Positions 1 through 10,000 of a stretch of 64,000 nt of DNA are shown piece by piece. Source of the stretch: Anaeromonas sp052088025 (GTDB taxonomy: Bacteria > Bacillota > Clostridia > Tissierellales > SIT17); assembly GCF_052088025.1 (NCBI RefSeq), contig NZ_JBQCYD010000001.1, forward strand, positions 62,001-126,000. Reading direction: 5' to 3'. The notes below the pieces were generated by a model. The model was not told the DNA's origin. It saw only the letters and a program-made list of their open reading frames with translations, and ran no database searches. How positions within the stretch are numbered: position 1 is the first letter of the stretch; each line of letters begins with the position of its first letter. The position numbers and the translations under genes were made by a program.

Positions 1-845
1 GCTTCAATAGGTTCTTTTAATCCACCCCATACTGGATAATTATCATATGATATAAAGTCTAGTTTTTCTGCTAATACATTTTGATCATATGCTTTATCAA
101 AAAATCCCCCAGGTAAATTATGAGTAACTGTTTGATTTTTTCCCTTTAATTCATTTACTATATTTATTTGAAGCTTAGCAAAACTATTTATAGAATGAGA
201 TCTAAATCTAGCCCAATCTAATTTAAAAGAAGGATTGTGAACTGTTATTGTAGGTTTTGGGATTGGAATTTCATCAAAATGATTGTAAGTTTGGCCCCAA
301 AAAATAGTTCCATAAGTTTTATTTAAATTTTCTATTTCCTCATATTTATTTTTAAGGAATTTTTGAAATTCTTTATGACATTGATTACAATAACACATAT
401 CACTTCCTTCGTGTCCAAATTCATTGTCTATTTGCCAAGAAATTATTTGCTCTTCTTCTTTGTAATGATTTATTAATTTTTCTACTATTTTTTTTGCATA
501 ATCCTTATAAACTTCTGAGTTAAAGCAATATTGTCTTCTTCCACCAAAAACCCTTTTATTTCCTAGCTCATCTTCTGATAATATGGATGGTTCTTTTTTT
601 GCAAGCCAGGCTGGAAATGTAGCTGTAGGCGTACCAAACATTACCTTGATATTCTTAGATTTAGCTTTTTCTATTACCATATCAAAAAAAGAAAAATCAA
701 ATTCTCCTTCCCTTATCTCCATCATATGCCAAGCAAATTCTCCAATTCTTATGATATTGCTTCCCATTTCTTTTATTCTATCAAGATCTTCATCTATCAT
801 ATCTTTATCCCAATGCTCTGGATAATAGTCAACACCTAAATACAT
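1..845 (-). CDS. GH42 beta-galactosidase, N-terminal part (cut by window edge)
   Basis: The reading frame is open to the left edge, so only about the first 281 residues are present. It begins MYLGVDYYPEHW, the usual start of glycoside hydrolase family 42, continues with a TIM-barrel-like sequence, and contains WQIDNEFG, whose Asn-Glu is the acid/base site of clan A hydrolases. A CYCNQCH cluster follows, matching the zinc site of many GH42 enzymes. The family releases galactose from beta-galactosides inside the cell. I start at 845 because AGGAGGT lies seven bases upstream; the in-frame ATG at 851 directly abuts that ribosome site. It is the last visible gene of the mgl-galK-galM series, following galM by 11 bases. 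Its substrate may be plant galactosides or lactose. Confidence 0.9.
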   Translation of the reverse strand, partial: MYLGVDYYPEHWDKDMIDEDLDRIKEMGSNIIRIGEFAWHMMEIREGEFDFSFFDMVIEKAKSKNIKVMFGTPTATFPAWLAKKEPSILSEDELGNKRVFGGRRQYCFNSEVYKDYAKKIVEKLINHYKEEEQIISWQIDNEFGHEGSDMCYCNQCHKEFQKFLKNKYEEIENLNKTYGTIFWGQTYNHFDEIPIPKPTITVHNPSFKLDWARFRSHSINSFAKLQINIVNELKGKNQTVTHNLPGGFFDKAYDQNVLAEKLDFISYDNYPVWGGLKEPIE

Positions 846-856
846 TTTCATACCTC

Positions 857-1885
857 CTAAATAATAGAAAACTTATACTCGGTTTTCTCATAATAATCTT
901 CATCTGCTTTTAAAATAGCTGAATTCATATTTTCATGATTTATTCCATCTGGCTCATATTGAGTTTCAAAACAAATCCCATCATGTTTCTTTCCTGTTTT
1001 TTCATACTTTAATTTTTCATTACCAGGAAAATTATAGCTATATATCACTACACAAGGATACGTTGTACTTATCTCCATTTTCCTTTTACTTTGTTTATCT
1101 ACCATAGTTATAGCATTATCAAATTCCCTTAGTAAAAATGCATGGTCTAATCCATTTGTAAGTTTGATCTGGGGATAGTCATAATCTAAGCTTTCTTTTA
1201 TAGCTTTACTTTTCCTAAAGTCCATAGGTGTGTTTTCTACATTTATAAATTTGCCTGTTGGTATCATATTTTCATTTAACTCTAAAAATTCATCTGATCT
1301 GATAGATAAATATTGCTCTTTTATATCTTTTTTATAATTACCAGATAAATTGAAATAAGAATGATTAGTCAAATTGCAAAGTGTAGTCTTATCTGTATTG
1401 GCATAGTATTCTATTATCACTTTATTTTTTCTTAAAGTATATTTTACATATACTTGTAAGTTACCTGGATAATTTTCTTCCATATCCTTGCTATAGTAAT
1501 TAAATATAATTGATGTTTCACCTTTTCCTTCTAATATCTTATAATTCCATATTTTTTTATTAAATCCTTGATATCCTCCGTGACCACTGTTCATATCATA
1601 GTTATTATTCAACTGATATTCTTCTTGATTAAGGCTAAACTTACCATTAGCTATTCTTCCTGATGTTCTTCCAATTGTAGCTCCAAAATAAGGTGAATTT
1701 TCTATATAGTCATATATATTTTCATGTGTTAATATTATATTTTCTCTTTTCCCTTTATTATCTGCTACTAAAAGCTCTACTAGACTCGCCCCATAATCAA
1801 GTAATTTCAGTTCAATATCCTTGTTTTTTATGCTTATAAAATTTAAACTTTTATCATCTATATTTATTTTTTCAATGGAATACAT
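857..1885 (-). CDS. galM: Aldose 1-epimerase (galactose mutarotase)
   Basis: The 342-residue protein has the layout of the GalM family: an N-terminal beta-sandwich start, the active-site stretch with NSGHGG and NLTNHSYFNLSG (the conserved His), a GLDHAFLL segment and a late FETQYEPDGIN with the catalytic Glu region. It interconverts beta- and alpha-D-galactose, feeding the galactokinase encoded just upstream. Length is normal for the family. It lies between galK and the GH42 gene on the same strand, so it is most likely part of one galactose transcript. The identification is by motif only, but operon context makes galactose the likely substrate over glucose. Confidence 0.93.
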   Translation of the reverse strand: MYSIEKINIDDKSLNFISIKNKDIELKLLDYGASLVELLVADNKGKRENIILTHENIYDYIENSPYFGATIGRTSGRIANGKFSLNQEEYQLNNNYDMNSGHGGYQGFNKKIWNYKILEGKGETSIIFNYYSKDMEENYPGNLQVYVKYTLRKNKVIIEYYANTDKTTLCNLTNHSYFNLSGNYKKDIKEQYLSIRSDEFLELNENMIPTGKFINVENTPMDFRKSKAIKESLDYDYPQIKLTNGLDHAFLLREFDNAITMVDKQSKRKMEISTTYPCVVIYSYNFPGNEKLKYEKTGKKHDGICFETQYEPDGINHENMNSAILKADEDYYEKTEYKFSII

Positions 1886-1908
1886 TTTTAATCCTCCCTT
1901 TAAATGTA

Positions 1909-1942
1909 TTTAAAGAGGTAGTAAATTAACCACCTCTTTAAA
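1909..1942 (-). other. Hairpin between galK and galM
   Basis: An 11-bp perfect inverted repeat (TTTAAAGAGGT / ACCTCTTTAAA) with a 12-base loop lies in the galK-galM gap. It has no long U-run after the stem in the minus direction, so it is more likely an mRNA-stability or weak attenuation hairpin than a strong terminator. Confidence 0.55.
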
Positions 1943-1946
1943 ATCT

Positions 1947-3110
1947 TTATATTTTTTTTGCTCCATCGCCTATTTCTGCTATATAAAATTCTGGTTCATA
2001 ACCTATTTTTTCTTTGTACTCTTTTCTTACATTTTCTTTAAAGTCTTCTATTTTATCATTATAGACTAGATTGACAGAGCATCCTCCAAAACCTGCACCA
2101 GTCATTCTAGCACCAATAGAATCATTTTTCCAAGCAGCAGAAACTAAAGTATCTAATTCTTCTCCTGTAACTTCATAATCATCACGAAGTGAAATGTGAG
2201 AATCATTCATTAATTTTCCAAATCCTTTTATATCACCTTTTTTCAGTATACTAGCAGCTCTTATAGTCCTTCTATTTTCATATACTGCATGTTTTGCTCT
2301 TTTTCTATTCGTTTGATTTTTAATCAAATATTTGTTTTCTTCAAATTGTTCTTCTGTTAAATCACCTAAAGAATTTATGTCTAATTTAGTTTGTAAATCC
2401 TTTAATGCTGATTCACACTGACTACGTCTTTCATTGTATTTAGAATCAGCAAGACCTCTTCTTTTATTTGTATTTGCTATTACTATAGAAATATTTTCTA
2501 AATTTATAGGAGCATATTCATATTCTAAGGTGTTGGTATCAAGTAAAATAGCATGATCTTTTTTTCCCATAGCTACAATAAATTGATCCATTATTCCACA
2601 ATTAACTCCAATATATTCATTTTCAGTTTTTTGAGCTAATTTAGACATTTCTACTTTATCAATATCTAAATCAAATAAATCTTTTAAAAGTATACTTGTG
2701 ACTATGGATATTGATGCACTTGAAGATAGGCCTGCTCCATTTGGTATGTTTCCAAAATATAATATTTCAAAACCACTATCTATTTCATATCCCCTATCTT
2801 TAAATATCTTTGTAATGCCTTTAGGATAATTTGCCCACTCATCATCCTTGTTATATGACAATTCATCTAAACTACTTTCAATTACTCCAATTTCAGAAAA
2901 ATTTTCTGAATATAGTAAAATTCTTTTATCTTTTCGTTTCCTTCCTATGGCATATGTTCCAAAGCTCAAGGCACAAGGAAATACATATCCACCATTATAA
3001 TCGGTATGTTCACCTATTAGATTTACTCTACCTGGAGCAAAATAAGATCTAATGTTTTCTTTGCTAGCAAATTTTTCAGAGAAGATATCTTTTAACTTTT
3101 CTAGATTCAT
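1947..3110 (-). CDS. galK: Galactokinase
   Basis: The 387-residue protein carries the GHMP-kinase signatures of GalK: the galactose signature GRVNLIGEHTDYNGG near residues 27-41, the phosphate-binding loop PNGAGLSSSAS near 123-133, and the late GARMTGAGFGGCSVNL motif near 336. It phosphorylates alpha-D-galactose to galactose-1-phosphate in the cytoplasm, the first committed Leloir step. galT and galE are not in the window and may lie beyond the left edge or elsewhere. It is 13 bases from the permease gene upstream, consistent with cotranscription. Length and motifs are complete, with nothing unusual. Confidence 0.97.
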   Translation of the reverse strand: MNLEKLKDIFSEKFASKENIRSYFAPGRVNLIGEHTDYNGGYVFPCALSFGTYAIGRKRKDKRILLYSENFSEIGVIESSLDELSYNKDDEWANYPKGITKIFKDRGYEIDSGFEILYFGNIPNGAGLSSSASISIVTSILLKDLFDLDIDKVEMSKLAQKTENEYIGVNCGIMDQFIVAMGKKDHAILLDTNTLEYEYAPINLENISIVIANTNKRRGLADSKYNERRSQCESALKDLQTKLDINSLGDLTEEQFEENKYLIKNQTNRKRAKHAVYENRRTIRAASILKKGDIKGFGKLMNDSHISLRDDYEVTGEELDTLVSAAWKNDSIGARMTGAGFGGCSVNLVYNDKIEDFKENVRKEYKEKIGYEPEFYIAEIGDGAKKI

Positions 3111-3123
3111 CTATCACACCGCC

Positions 3124-4167
3124 TTATTTTTTCATTGCATACTTTCTAGAGTCTATAGCTACAGCTATTATAATTATTAAACCTTTAATTACATTTTGCA
3201 TGTATGGAGTTACCCCTATAAAGTTAAGTCCATAAGCTATAACTTGAAATATAAGAACCCCTGTTACAATTCCTGATATCTTACCTATACCACCATTAAA
3301 TGATAATCCACCAACTATACAAGCAGCAATAGCATCAAGTTCATACATATTACCTGTGTTATTAGTTGCTGTACCTATACGTGCTGCTTCTAGAGATCCT
3401 CCAAGCCCATATAGTAATCCTGCAAGTCCAAATACCATTAAAGTATATTTAAATACATTAACACCTGAAACAATTGCCGCTTCTTGATTTCCACCAATAG
3501 CAAATATGTTTTTACCAAATTTAGTTTTATTCCATAGCATCCACACTATGACTGTGACTATAATGGAATAAATTATTAAATAAGGTATTCGTATTATACC
3601 TAGTGAAAAATCGCCTTGAGCAAAATTGGTGAATATAGGATCAAGTCCACCTATAGGTTGTGCTCCATATGGAGGTCTATCAAAGTATATTGAAGTAAAA
3701 CCATATACTATTATCATCATACCTAAGGTTGCAATAAATGGGTCAACCTTAAACTTTGCTACAACATATCCATTTATAAGACTAAATGCACAAGTAGCAA
3801 GCATAGCAATCAATATAGGAATGAATATATTAAGTTGTGGTAAATCTGGATACATCTTATAAGCATAATCTGGTGCTTGTAAAAGTGATGCAGAAACTAC
3901 AGCAGCAAACCCTACTTGTCTACCAAGTGATAAGTCTGTACCTTTTGCAACAATTATACCTCCAACACCTAGTGCCATTATTATACGGGTTGAAGCTTGA
4001 GATAAAATATTTGTAAAGTTTCTTAAAGATATGAAATCTGGTGATACTGAAACTATAACTATAAAAAGAGCTATCAACACAAGATATATTGCATTATTTA
4101 ACATCCAATTTAATACATCTTTTTTAGTCATATTTCTAAAATTAAATTTCTCACTCACTTTTGCCAT
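3124..4167 (-). CDS. mglC: Galactose/methyl-galactoside ABC importer, permease
   Basis: A 347-residue polytopic membrane protein of the BPD_transp_2 (MglC/RbsC) family, with about eight to ten hydrophobic segments and the family motifs GRQVGFAAV, GTATNNTGNMYELDAIAACIVGG and GG..EAARIG. It forms the membrane channel of the importer with the MglA ATPase and the MglB binding protein encoded just upstream. The 14-base spacing from mglA fits translational coupling within one operon. RbsC-like ribose permeases are close relatives; galactose specificity is inferred from MglB and from galK-galM next door. Confidence 0.95.
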   Translation of the reverse strand: MAKVSEKFNFRNMTKKDVLNWMLNNAIYLVLIALFIVIVSVSPDFISLRNFTNILSQASTRIIMALGVGGIIVAKGTDLSLGRQVGFAAVVSASLLQAPDYAYKMYPDLPQLNIFIPILIAMLATCAFSLINGYVVAKFKVDPFIATLGMMIIVYGFTSIYFDRPPYGAQPIGGLDPIFTNFAQGDFSLGIIRIPYLIIYSIIVTVIVWMLWNKTKFGKNIFAIGGNQEAAIVSGVNVFKYTLMVFGLAGLLYGLGGSLEAARIGTATNNTGNMYELDAIAACIVGGLSFNGGIGKISGIVTGVLIFQVIAYGLNFIGVTPYMQNVIKGLIIIIAVAIDSRKYAMKK

Positions 4168-4181
4168 GTAAATCTCTCCTT

Positions 4182-5696
4182 CTATAAATATTTAGATGAT
4201 AATTTTAATATTTCTTCTTGTGTAGTTTCATTGGTATTTACAATACCAGCTACCCGACCATTACTAATTACAAGAATTCTATCTGTAACACCAAGTAATT
4301 CTGACATTTCAGAAGAAACCATTATAACACCTTTTTCTTTATTAGCTAAATCAATCATCAATTGATAAATTTCATATTTTGCACCTACATCTATACCACG
4401 AGTAGGTTCATCTAATAATAATATTTCTGGTTGTGTAAGTAACCATCTTCCAACTATAACTTTTTGCTGATTTCCACCAGATAATGATGATATCCTAGTT
4501 TTATTGTTAGGTGTTTTTACACTCATACTATCAACTACCCAATCTGTATCTTTATTCATTTCACTTTCATTTAATATCCCTATTTTATTAGTATATTTAT
4601 CAATATTTGCAATTATAGAATTAAAACGTATATCTAATACTGGAAATATTCCAGTAGATCTTCTTTCTTCTGTTACAAGAGCAAAACCATTGCTTATTGC
4701 ATGGTGGGAATTTTTATTATCTATATTTTTACCATGTAATAATATCTCTCCACTTTGAGTGTGCCTTATACCAAAAATAGTTTCTATAAGCTCTGTTCTT
4801 TTAGCACCTACAAGACCTGCTATTCCAAGTATTTCCCCTTTTCTTAATTTAAAGGAAACATCCTTTATAGAAGGTTTAACTGATGCAGTAAGATTTTTAA
4901 CTTCAAGTATTACTTCACCTGGTTTATTAGATTTTGGTGGGAATCTATTGGTAAGATCACGTCCTACCATCAAATTTATAATTTCATCTGTAGTTATTTC
5001 ATCAATTGTTTTGGTTGCAATCCAATGTCCATCACGCATTATTGTAACATCATCAGCTATTTGTTTTATTTCTTCCATTTTATGAGATATATATATTATG
5101 CCAACTCCATTGTCTCTTAATGATCTTATAATCTTAAACAAATGATTTACTTCTCTCTCTGTAAGAGAAGATGTAGGTTCATCCATTACAAGAATTTTAG
5201 AATTATATGATACTGCTTTTGCTATTTCTATCATTTGACTTTGTGATACTGGTAATTTTTCTACCTTACTCTTAGGATTTACATTTATATCTAATTGTTT
5301 AAATATTTTTAAAGTATCATCATACATTTTTCTTTCATCTATAAAGGGTCCTTTTTTTGGGAATCTTCCAAGCCAAATATTATCCATAACTGTAGTAGAT
5401 TGAACTTGATTTAATTCTTGATGTACCATAGAAACTCCATTATCTAATGCTTCTCTTGAAGATTTGAACTTTATTTCTTTTCCTTGTAACAGAATTTTAC
5501 CATTATCTTTTTGATATATTCCAAAAAGACATTTCATAAGTGTTGATTTTCCAGCTCCATTTTCACCCATCAAAGCATGTACGCTACCAGGACGAATATT
5601 TAATTTAACATTATCTAATGCTTTAACACCTGGGAATTCTTTTGAAATATCTATCATTTCTAATAAATATTCATTATTGTCTTTTTTATTAGCCAT
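4182..5696 (-). CDS. mglA: Galactose/methyl-galactoside ABC importer, duplicated ATPase
   Basis: A 504-residue protein with two fused ABC domains, as in the MglA/RbsA/XylG family. The first has Walker A GENGAGKST near residue 44, signature LPVSQSQMIEIAKA and Walker B ILVMDEPTSSL; the second has the degenerate loop GLVGAKRTE in place of a canonical Walker A, then LSGGNQQKVIVGRWL and LLLDEPTRGIDVG. One weak site is normal for this family. It powers sugar import together with MglB and MglC. The distance from mglB is larger than elsewhere in the operon and holds a strong hairpin, so its expression is probably lower than that of mglB. Confidence 0.96.
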   Translation of the reverse strand: MANKKDNNEYLLEMIDISKEFPGVKALDNVKLNIRPGSVHALMGENGAGKSTLMKCLFGIYQKDNGKILLQGKEIKFKSSREALDNGVSMVHQELNQVQSTTVMDNIWLGRFPKKGPFIDERKMYDDTLKIFKQLDINVNPKSKVEKLPVSQSQMIEIAKAVSYNSKILVMDEPTSSLTEREVNHLFKIIRSLRDNGVGIIYISHKMEEIKQIADDVTIMRDGHWIATKTIDEITTDEIINLMVGRDLTNRFPPKSNKPGEVILEVKNLTASVKPSIKDVSFKLRKGEILGIAGLVGAKRTELIETIFGIRHTQSGEILLHGKNIDNKNSHHAISNGFALVTEERRSTGIFPVLDIRFNSIIANIDKYTNKIGILNESEMNKDTDWVVDSMSVKTPNNKTRISSLSGGNQQKVIVGRWLLTQPEILLLDEPTRGIDVGAKYEIYQLMIDLANKEKGVIMVSSEMSELLGVTDRILVISNGRVAGIVNTNETTQEEILKLSSKYL

Positions 5697-5732
5697 GAAT
5701 ATTCTCCTTCCTTTGATAATTATTTAAGTAGT

Positions 5733-5778
5733 AAAAAAAGATGCATATGCATTTTCTTATGCATATGCATCTTTTTTT
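5733..5778 (-). terminator. Strong hairpin with U-run between mglB and mglA
   Basis: A 20-bp perfect inverted repeat built on AGATGCATATGCAT, with a 6-base loop, is followed in the minus direction by seven T. It has the form of an intrinsic terminator inside the operon. A partial terminator here would let mglB, whose product is needed in excess, be made at a higher level than mglA and mglC. Confidence 0.85.
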
Positions 5779-5789
5779 CAAAAAATTAA

Positions 5790-6860
5790 TTATTCTCCAT
5801 AACTTTCTTTAGCTACATCTAAATTATCCATTGTTATTGCTACATAAGGAACACGAACATACTTATCATCGATTAATTCCCAATCAGTTCCTTCTGTAAC
5901 ATCTTTACCTGCTGCTGCATTTAAAGCTAAGTCTATAGTAGCTTTTCCTTGGTTACCAGCATCATTAAGTACACTACCTACCATAATACCTTCTTCTATT
6001 TTTGTAAGAGCATCTGGTATAGCATCTACTCCTACAACTGGCATAAATTTGTCTCCTTCAAAATATCCTTCTCCTTGAAGAGAGTTAATTGCACCAAGTG
6101 CCATTCCATCATTGTTTGCTATTACATATTCTATATCTTCTCCATGCTTGGATAACCATGCATCCATAAGTTCTTTACCCTTTACAGAATCCCACATACC
6201 TGTTTGAAGCTCTAACTCTTCAACTTCTATGCCTTTGTCTTCTATAGTTTCTATAACATATTTAGTTCTTGCTTCAGCATCTGGATGTCCTGGTTCACCT
6301 TTTAATAATACATATTGGATTTTTCCATCGCCATTTTTATCCCAATCAGGATTTGCTTCCCAAGATTCAGCAACTAATTCTCCTTGAATAATTCCAGATT
6401 GTGAAGATTCAGTACCTACATACCAAGTTTTATCATAGCTTTGCATATCAGACTCACTTGGTTCTTTGTTAAAAAACACTACTGGTAATTCTTCTGACTT
6501 TGCTTTTTCTATTATACTTGAAGCAGCTTGAGGAGTAACTAAGTTAATTGCTAAAGCTTTTACCCCTTTAGAAATCATTGTGTCAACTTGCTCATTTTGT
6601 TTAGCTTGGTCATTTTGTGAATCAACTAAAGTTAAATCTGCTCTTCCATCAGCACTTTCTTCTATTGATCTACGAACAAATGACATAAAGCTATCATCAA
6701 ACTTATAAATTGTAACACCTACTGCTGTATTACCTTCTGATGCTTCTCCACTTGTTTCTTCTCCGTCATCATTTCCATCATTATTTCCATCATCCCCACC
6801 ACATGCTGCTAGTGAAAAAACTAATGCAAACATTAATAATATTGCTAGAATCTTTTTCAT
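5790..6860 (-). CDS. mglB: Galactose/glucose-binding lipoprotein
   Basis: The 356-residue protein starts with a lipoprotein signal ending LAAC (Cys near residue 20), followed by a Gly/Asp/Glu-rich spacer, then a periplasmic-binding-protein type 1 fold. It keeps the MglB calcium loop (DKNGDGKIQYVLLKGEPGHPDAEART region, where the Asp and Asn side chains bind Ca2+) and the sugar-contact stretch IANNDGMALGA. It is expected to sit on the outer face of the membrane and deliver galactose or glucose to MglAC. It is the first gene of the mgl-gal operon and has its own promoter and operator just upstream. Confidence 0.96.
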   Translation of the reverse strand: MKKILAILLMFALVFSLAACGGDDGNNDGNDDGEETSGEASEGNTAVGVTIYKFDDSFMSFVRRSIEESADGRADLTLVDSQNDQAKQNEQVDTMISKGVKALAINLVTPQAASSIIEKAKSEELPVVFFNKEPSESDMQSYDKTWYVGTESSQSGIIQGELVAESWEANPDWDKNGDGKIQYVLLKGEPGHPDAEARTKYVIETIEDKGIEVEELELQTGMWDSVKGKELMDAWLSKHGEDIEYVIANNDGMALGAINSLQGEGYFEGDKFMPVVGVDAIPDALTKIEEGIMVGSVLNDAGNQGKATIDLALNAAAGKDVTEGTDWELIDDKYVRVPYVAITMDNLDVAKESYGE

Positions 6861-6886
6861 TTAAATCCTCCCTTTAGATAATATTA

Positions 6887-6940
6887 TGAAAACGTTTCGC
6901 TTTCTAGATTAATTTTACTAAAATTTTACTAAAGAGTCAA
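6887..6940 (-). promoter_or_regulatory. mglB promoter with LacI/CcpA-type operator at the start site
   Basis: On the minus strand TTGACT (6935-6940) and TAAAAT (6912-6917) are separated by 17 bases, a good sigma-A promoter. GCGAAACGTTTTCA (6887-6900), a partly palindromic AAACGTTT core, sits about where transcription should start and downstream. This core is typical of LacI-family operators, including the catabolite site cre and galactose repressors. Repression at this position would block the whole mgl-gal operon. Which LacI-family protein binds cannot be told from the sequence. Confidence 0.75.
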
Positions 6941-6983
6941 GAACTTTTTTATATTTTATTTGAGTTTTATTGTAAATAAAATA

Positions 6984-7025
6984 TAAAACATCCAAAAGCT
7001 CTAAATCCCAACCTTGGATGTTTTA
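6984..7025 (-). terminator. lacZ terminator
   Basis: A 12-bp stem (TAAAACATCCAA / TTGGATGTTTTA) with an 18-base loop lies 3 bases after the lacZ stop, and the minus strand continues with a T-rich tract. It separates lacZ from the mgl operon, which has its own promoter. Confidence 0.75.
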
Positions 7026-7028
7026 TAA

Positions 7029-10000
7029 CTATAATGTTTTTTCACCACTTAAAATTACGGGGGAAATTAATTCATTTGAATACGGCTTAATTTTGATCTT
7101 AAAATTAAAATCATGTGGTTTTAAACTATGTTCTTTTAAAGGAGCTGGTCCACAGCTATTACTACCTATGCCATGAATCATATAATCAATATTTAATGTT
7201 ACAAAATCTCTTACTCTTAAAGCACTCATATGTTTAGCACTTTCAATATCTTCTTTCGTATAATTATGAGCACTAAAATTAAATTTCTCATCAGAAGTTA
7301 TAAATAAACCTATCCCTCTATCATCATTTATAGACATCCATTTAGTATCTGTCCTATTTCCGTTTTCTTGAGGGTAGACATAATCAGTAAACATATCTGA
7401 TACATGACTATTATATATACCAATCATACTAGCTTCCTTACTATCAATATATGATTCACCAGGACCTCTACCGTACCACTGTATATTTTGCAATTCATTT
7501 TGTAATTTCATTTCTAGTCCTATTTTAGGAAAAGTTTTAGGAAGTTTTCCCTTAGCCTTGCCATTTATATTTAATAATATATCTCCATTTCCATAAATGA
7601 TGTATTCCTCTTCCTTTTTCATAGCCCAATCACCATTAGGTGGAGACATATATGCTTTTATAGTTATTTTAATATATTTATCATATATATTAGTTTTAAT
7701 ATCATCTATTCTAGTATGAATATTATTTATGCTTTTATCTCTCCACTCTTTTACTTGATACATATCATTATCTATAGGAGCTCTCCAAAGATTAAAATTA
7801 GGTCCTTCATTAATCAATTGAATTCCCTCATATAAATATTTAGAAATTCTACCTTCTATCTTATCAAATACTATTTCAAAGTTTATCCCTTTTATAATTA
7901 TAACTGTATTTGATTCAATTATATCTAGATTATTCATATCAGATATATTAGTAGTCCACTCTTTTTTTGACGCCAAAGGTAATTTGAAACTTTCAAAAGT
8001 TATTACATGTCCTTTTTTAGACCACTTATTATCTTTATTAGTTATTATTTCTACCTTTAACAATAAATCAGTATATAAACTATATTCTTTCTTAAGATTT
8101 ATTGGAATGTCTATAATAACTTCTTCTCCTGATTTTATTGCATATAAATTTAATATACCACTATCAAATACTTCTTTATCTCCAACAATGCTAAAAGATA
8201 AACTAAAAGAATCTAAGTTTATAAAGTCATAAAGATTTTTAATTTTTATTTTACCTTTAGATAAGTCTTCTTCTATTATTTTTATAGGTTCGATTACCTT
8301 TTTAAATTCTAATAATCCTGGAGTTGGACTTCTATCTGGTTTTAATAACCCATCGCAACAAAAATTAGAATTATTAGGGTAATCACCAAAATCTCCACCA
8401 TATGCAAAATATTGTTTCCCATTTTTATCAAATTTTCTTAATCCATGGTCAGTTAATTCCCAAAGAAATCCTCCTTGTAGCCTTTTATATTTATAAAATA
8501 TATCCCAATATTCCTTTAATCCACCAGGTCCATTTCCCATAGCATGAGCATATTCACAAAGTATATGTGGCTTATCCATATCTTTCATTTCACCAAATTC
8601 TATCATTTTTTGATGATTAGAATACATAGTGCTCATTATATCAACTACTTTACCTTCTCTATCCTCTTCATAATGAACTAGTCTTGTATTATCTCTACTT
8701 TTAATCCATTTTGACATAGCTACAAAATTACACCCAAAGCTTGATTCATTGCCCATTGACCACATGATTATAGATGGATGATTTTTATCCCTTTCAACCA
8801 TTCTAATTGCCCTATCAACATATGCATCTTCCCATCTAGGGTCATTTGTAATCTTATCGTATTCACCTATTATTTCAAATCCATGGCATTCTAAATCTGC
8901 TTCATCCATAACATATAATCCATAGATATCACAAAGTTCATAAAACCTGGGATCATTAGGATAATGTGCAGTTCTTACAGCATTTATATTGTTCTTTTTC
9001 ATAAGTAAAATATCTTCTATCATATGTTCAAGTGGTACCACTCTACCTAAATCAGTATGGGCTTCATGCCTATTAACCCCTCTTAACATTATAGGAACTC
9101 CATTTACTAAAAATTTACCATTTTTCACTTCAACTCTTCTAAATCCAACTTTAGATGGAATTATTTCAATTATATTATCCTTATCATCCTTTAAATATAT
9201 CAACAAATCATATAAGTTTGGACTTTCTGCAGTCCATTTTTTAGGATTATTGATATCTATATTTATATTTATAGTAGTTTTATTTTTATTTTTTATTTTT
9301 ATATTATTAGCTTCCAGTTTAGCTATTTCTTTTTCTTCTTCATTTAATAATAGACATTCAAGCTTATAACCTTCTAAATCTTCTTTTCTAGTATTATTAA
9401 TATCAACTTCTATTTCTAAATTAGCATCCTTATAATTATCATCTAAATTTGTCTTAATAAAAAAATCTCTTATATGTACTTTTGATTTTGCTATTAAAGA
9501 TACATCTCTAAATATTCCTGATAGCCACCACATATCTTGATCTTCAATATATGTACCATCACTCCATTGATAAACCCTTATAGATATTGTATTCTCTTTT
9601 CCTTTTTCGATAAATTTTGTAATGTCAAATTCAGATGCCATTCTGCTTCCTTGACTATATCCTACTTCTTTTCCATTCACCCAAATATGAAAAGCACTAT
9701 CTACCCCTTCAAATCGCAAAATAATATTAGAGTCCTTCCAGTTATCCGGAATGAAAAATGTTCTTTTATAGCATCCCGTAGGATTTTTTGATGGTACATT
9801 AGGTGGATCTATAGGAAATGGATAAATTAAATCAGTATAATGAGGTATACCGTACCCTTCCATTTGCCAATTACTTGGAACCCTTATATCATCCCAATCA
9901 TCTACATTATAGCTATCAGTAAAAAAAGCTTCTGGTGATTCCTCCACTGTATTTGAATAATAAAACTTCCACATACCATTTAGCAGCATAAATTTGTCTG

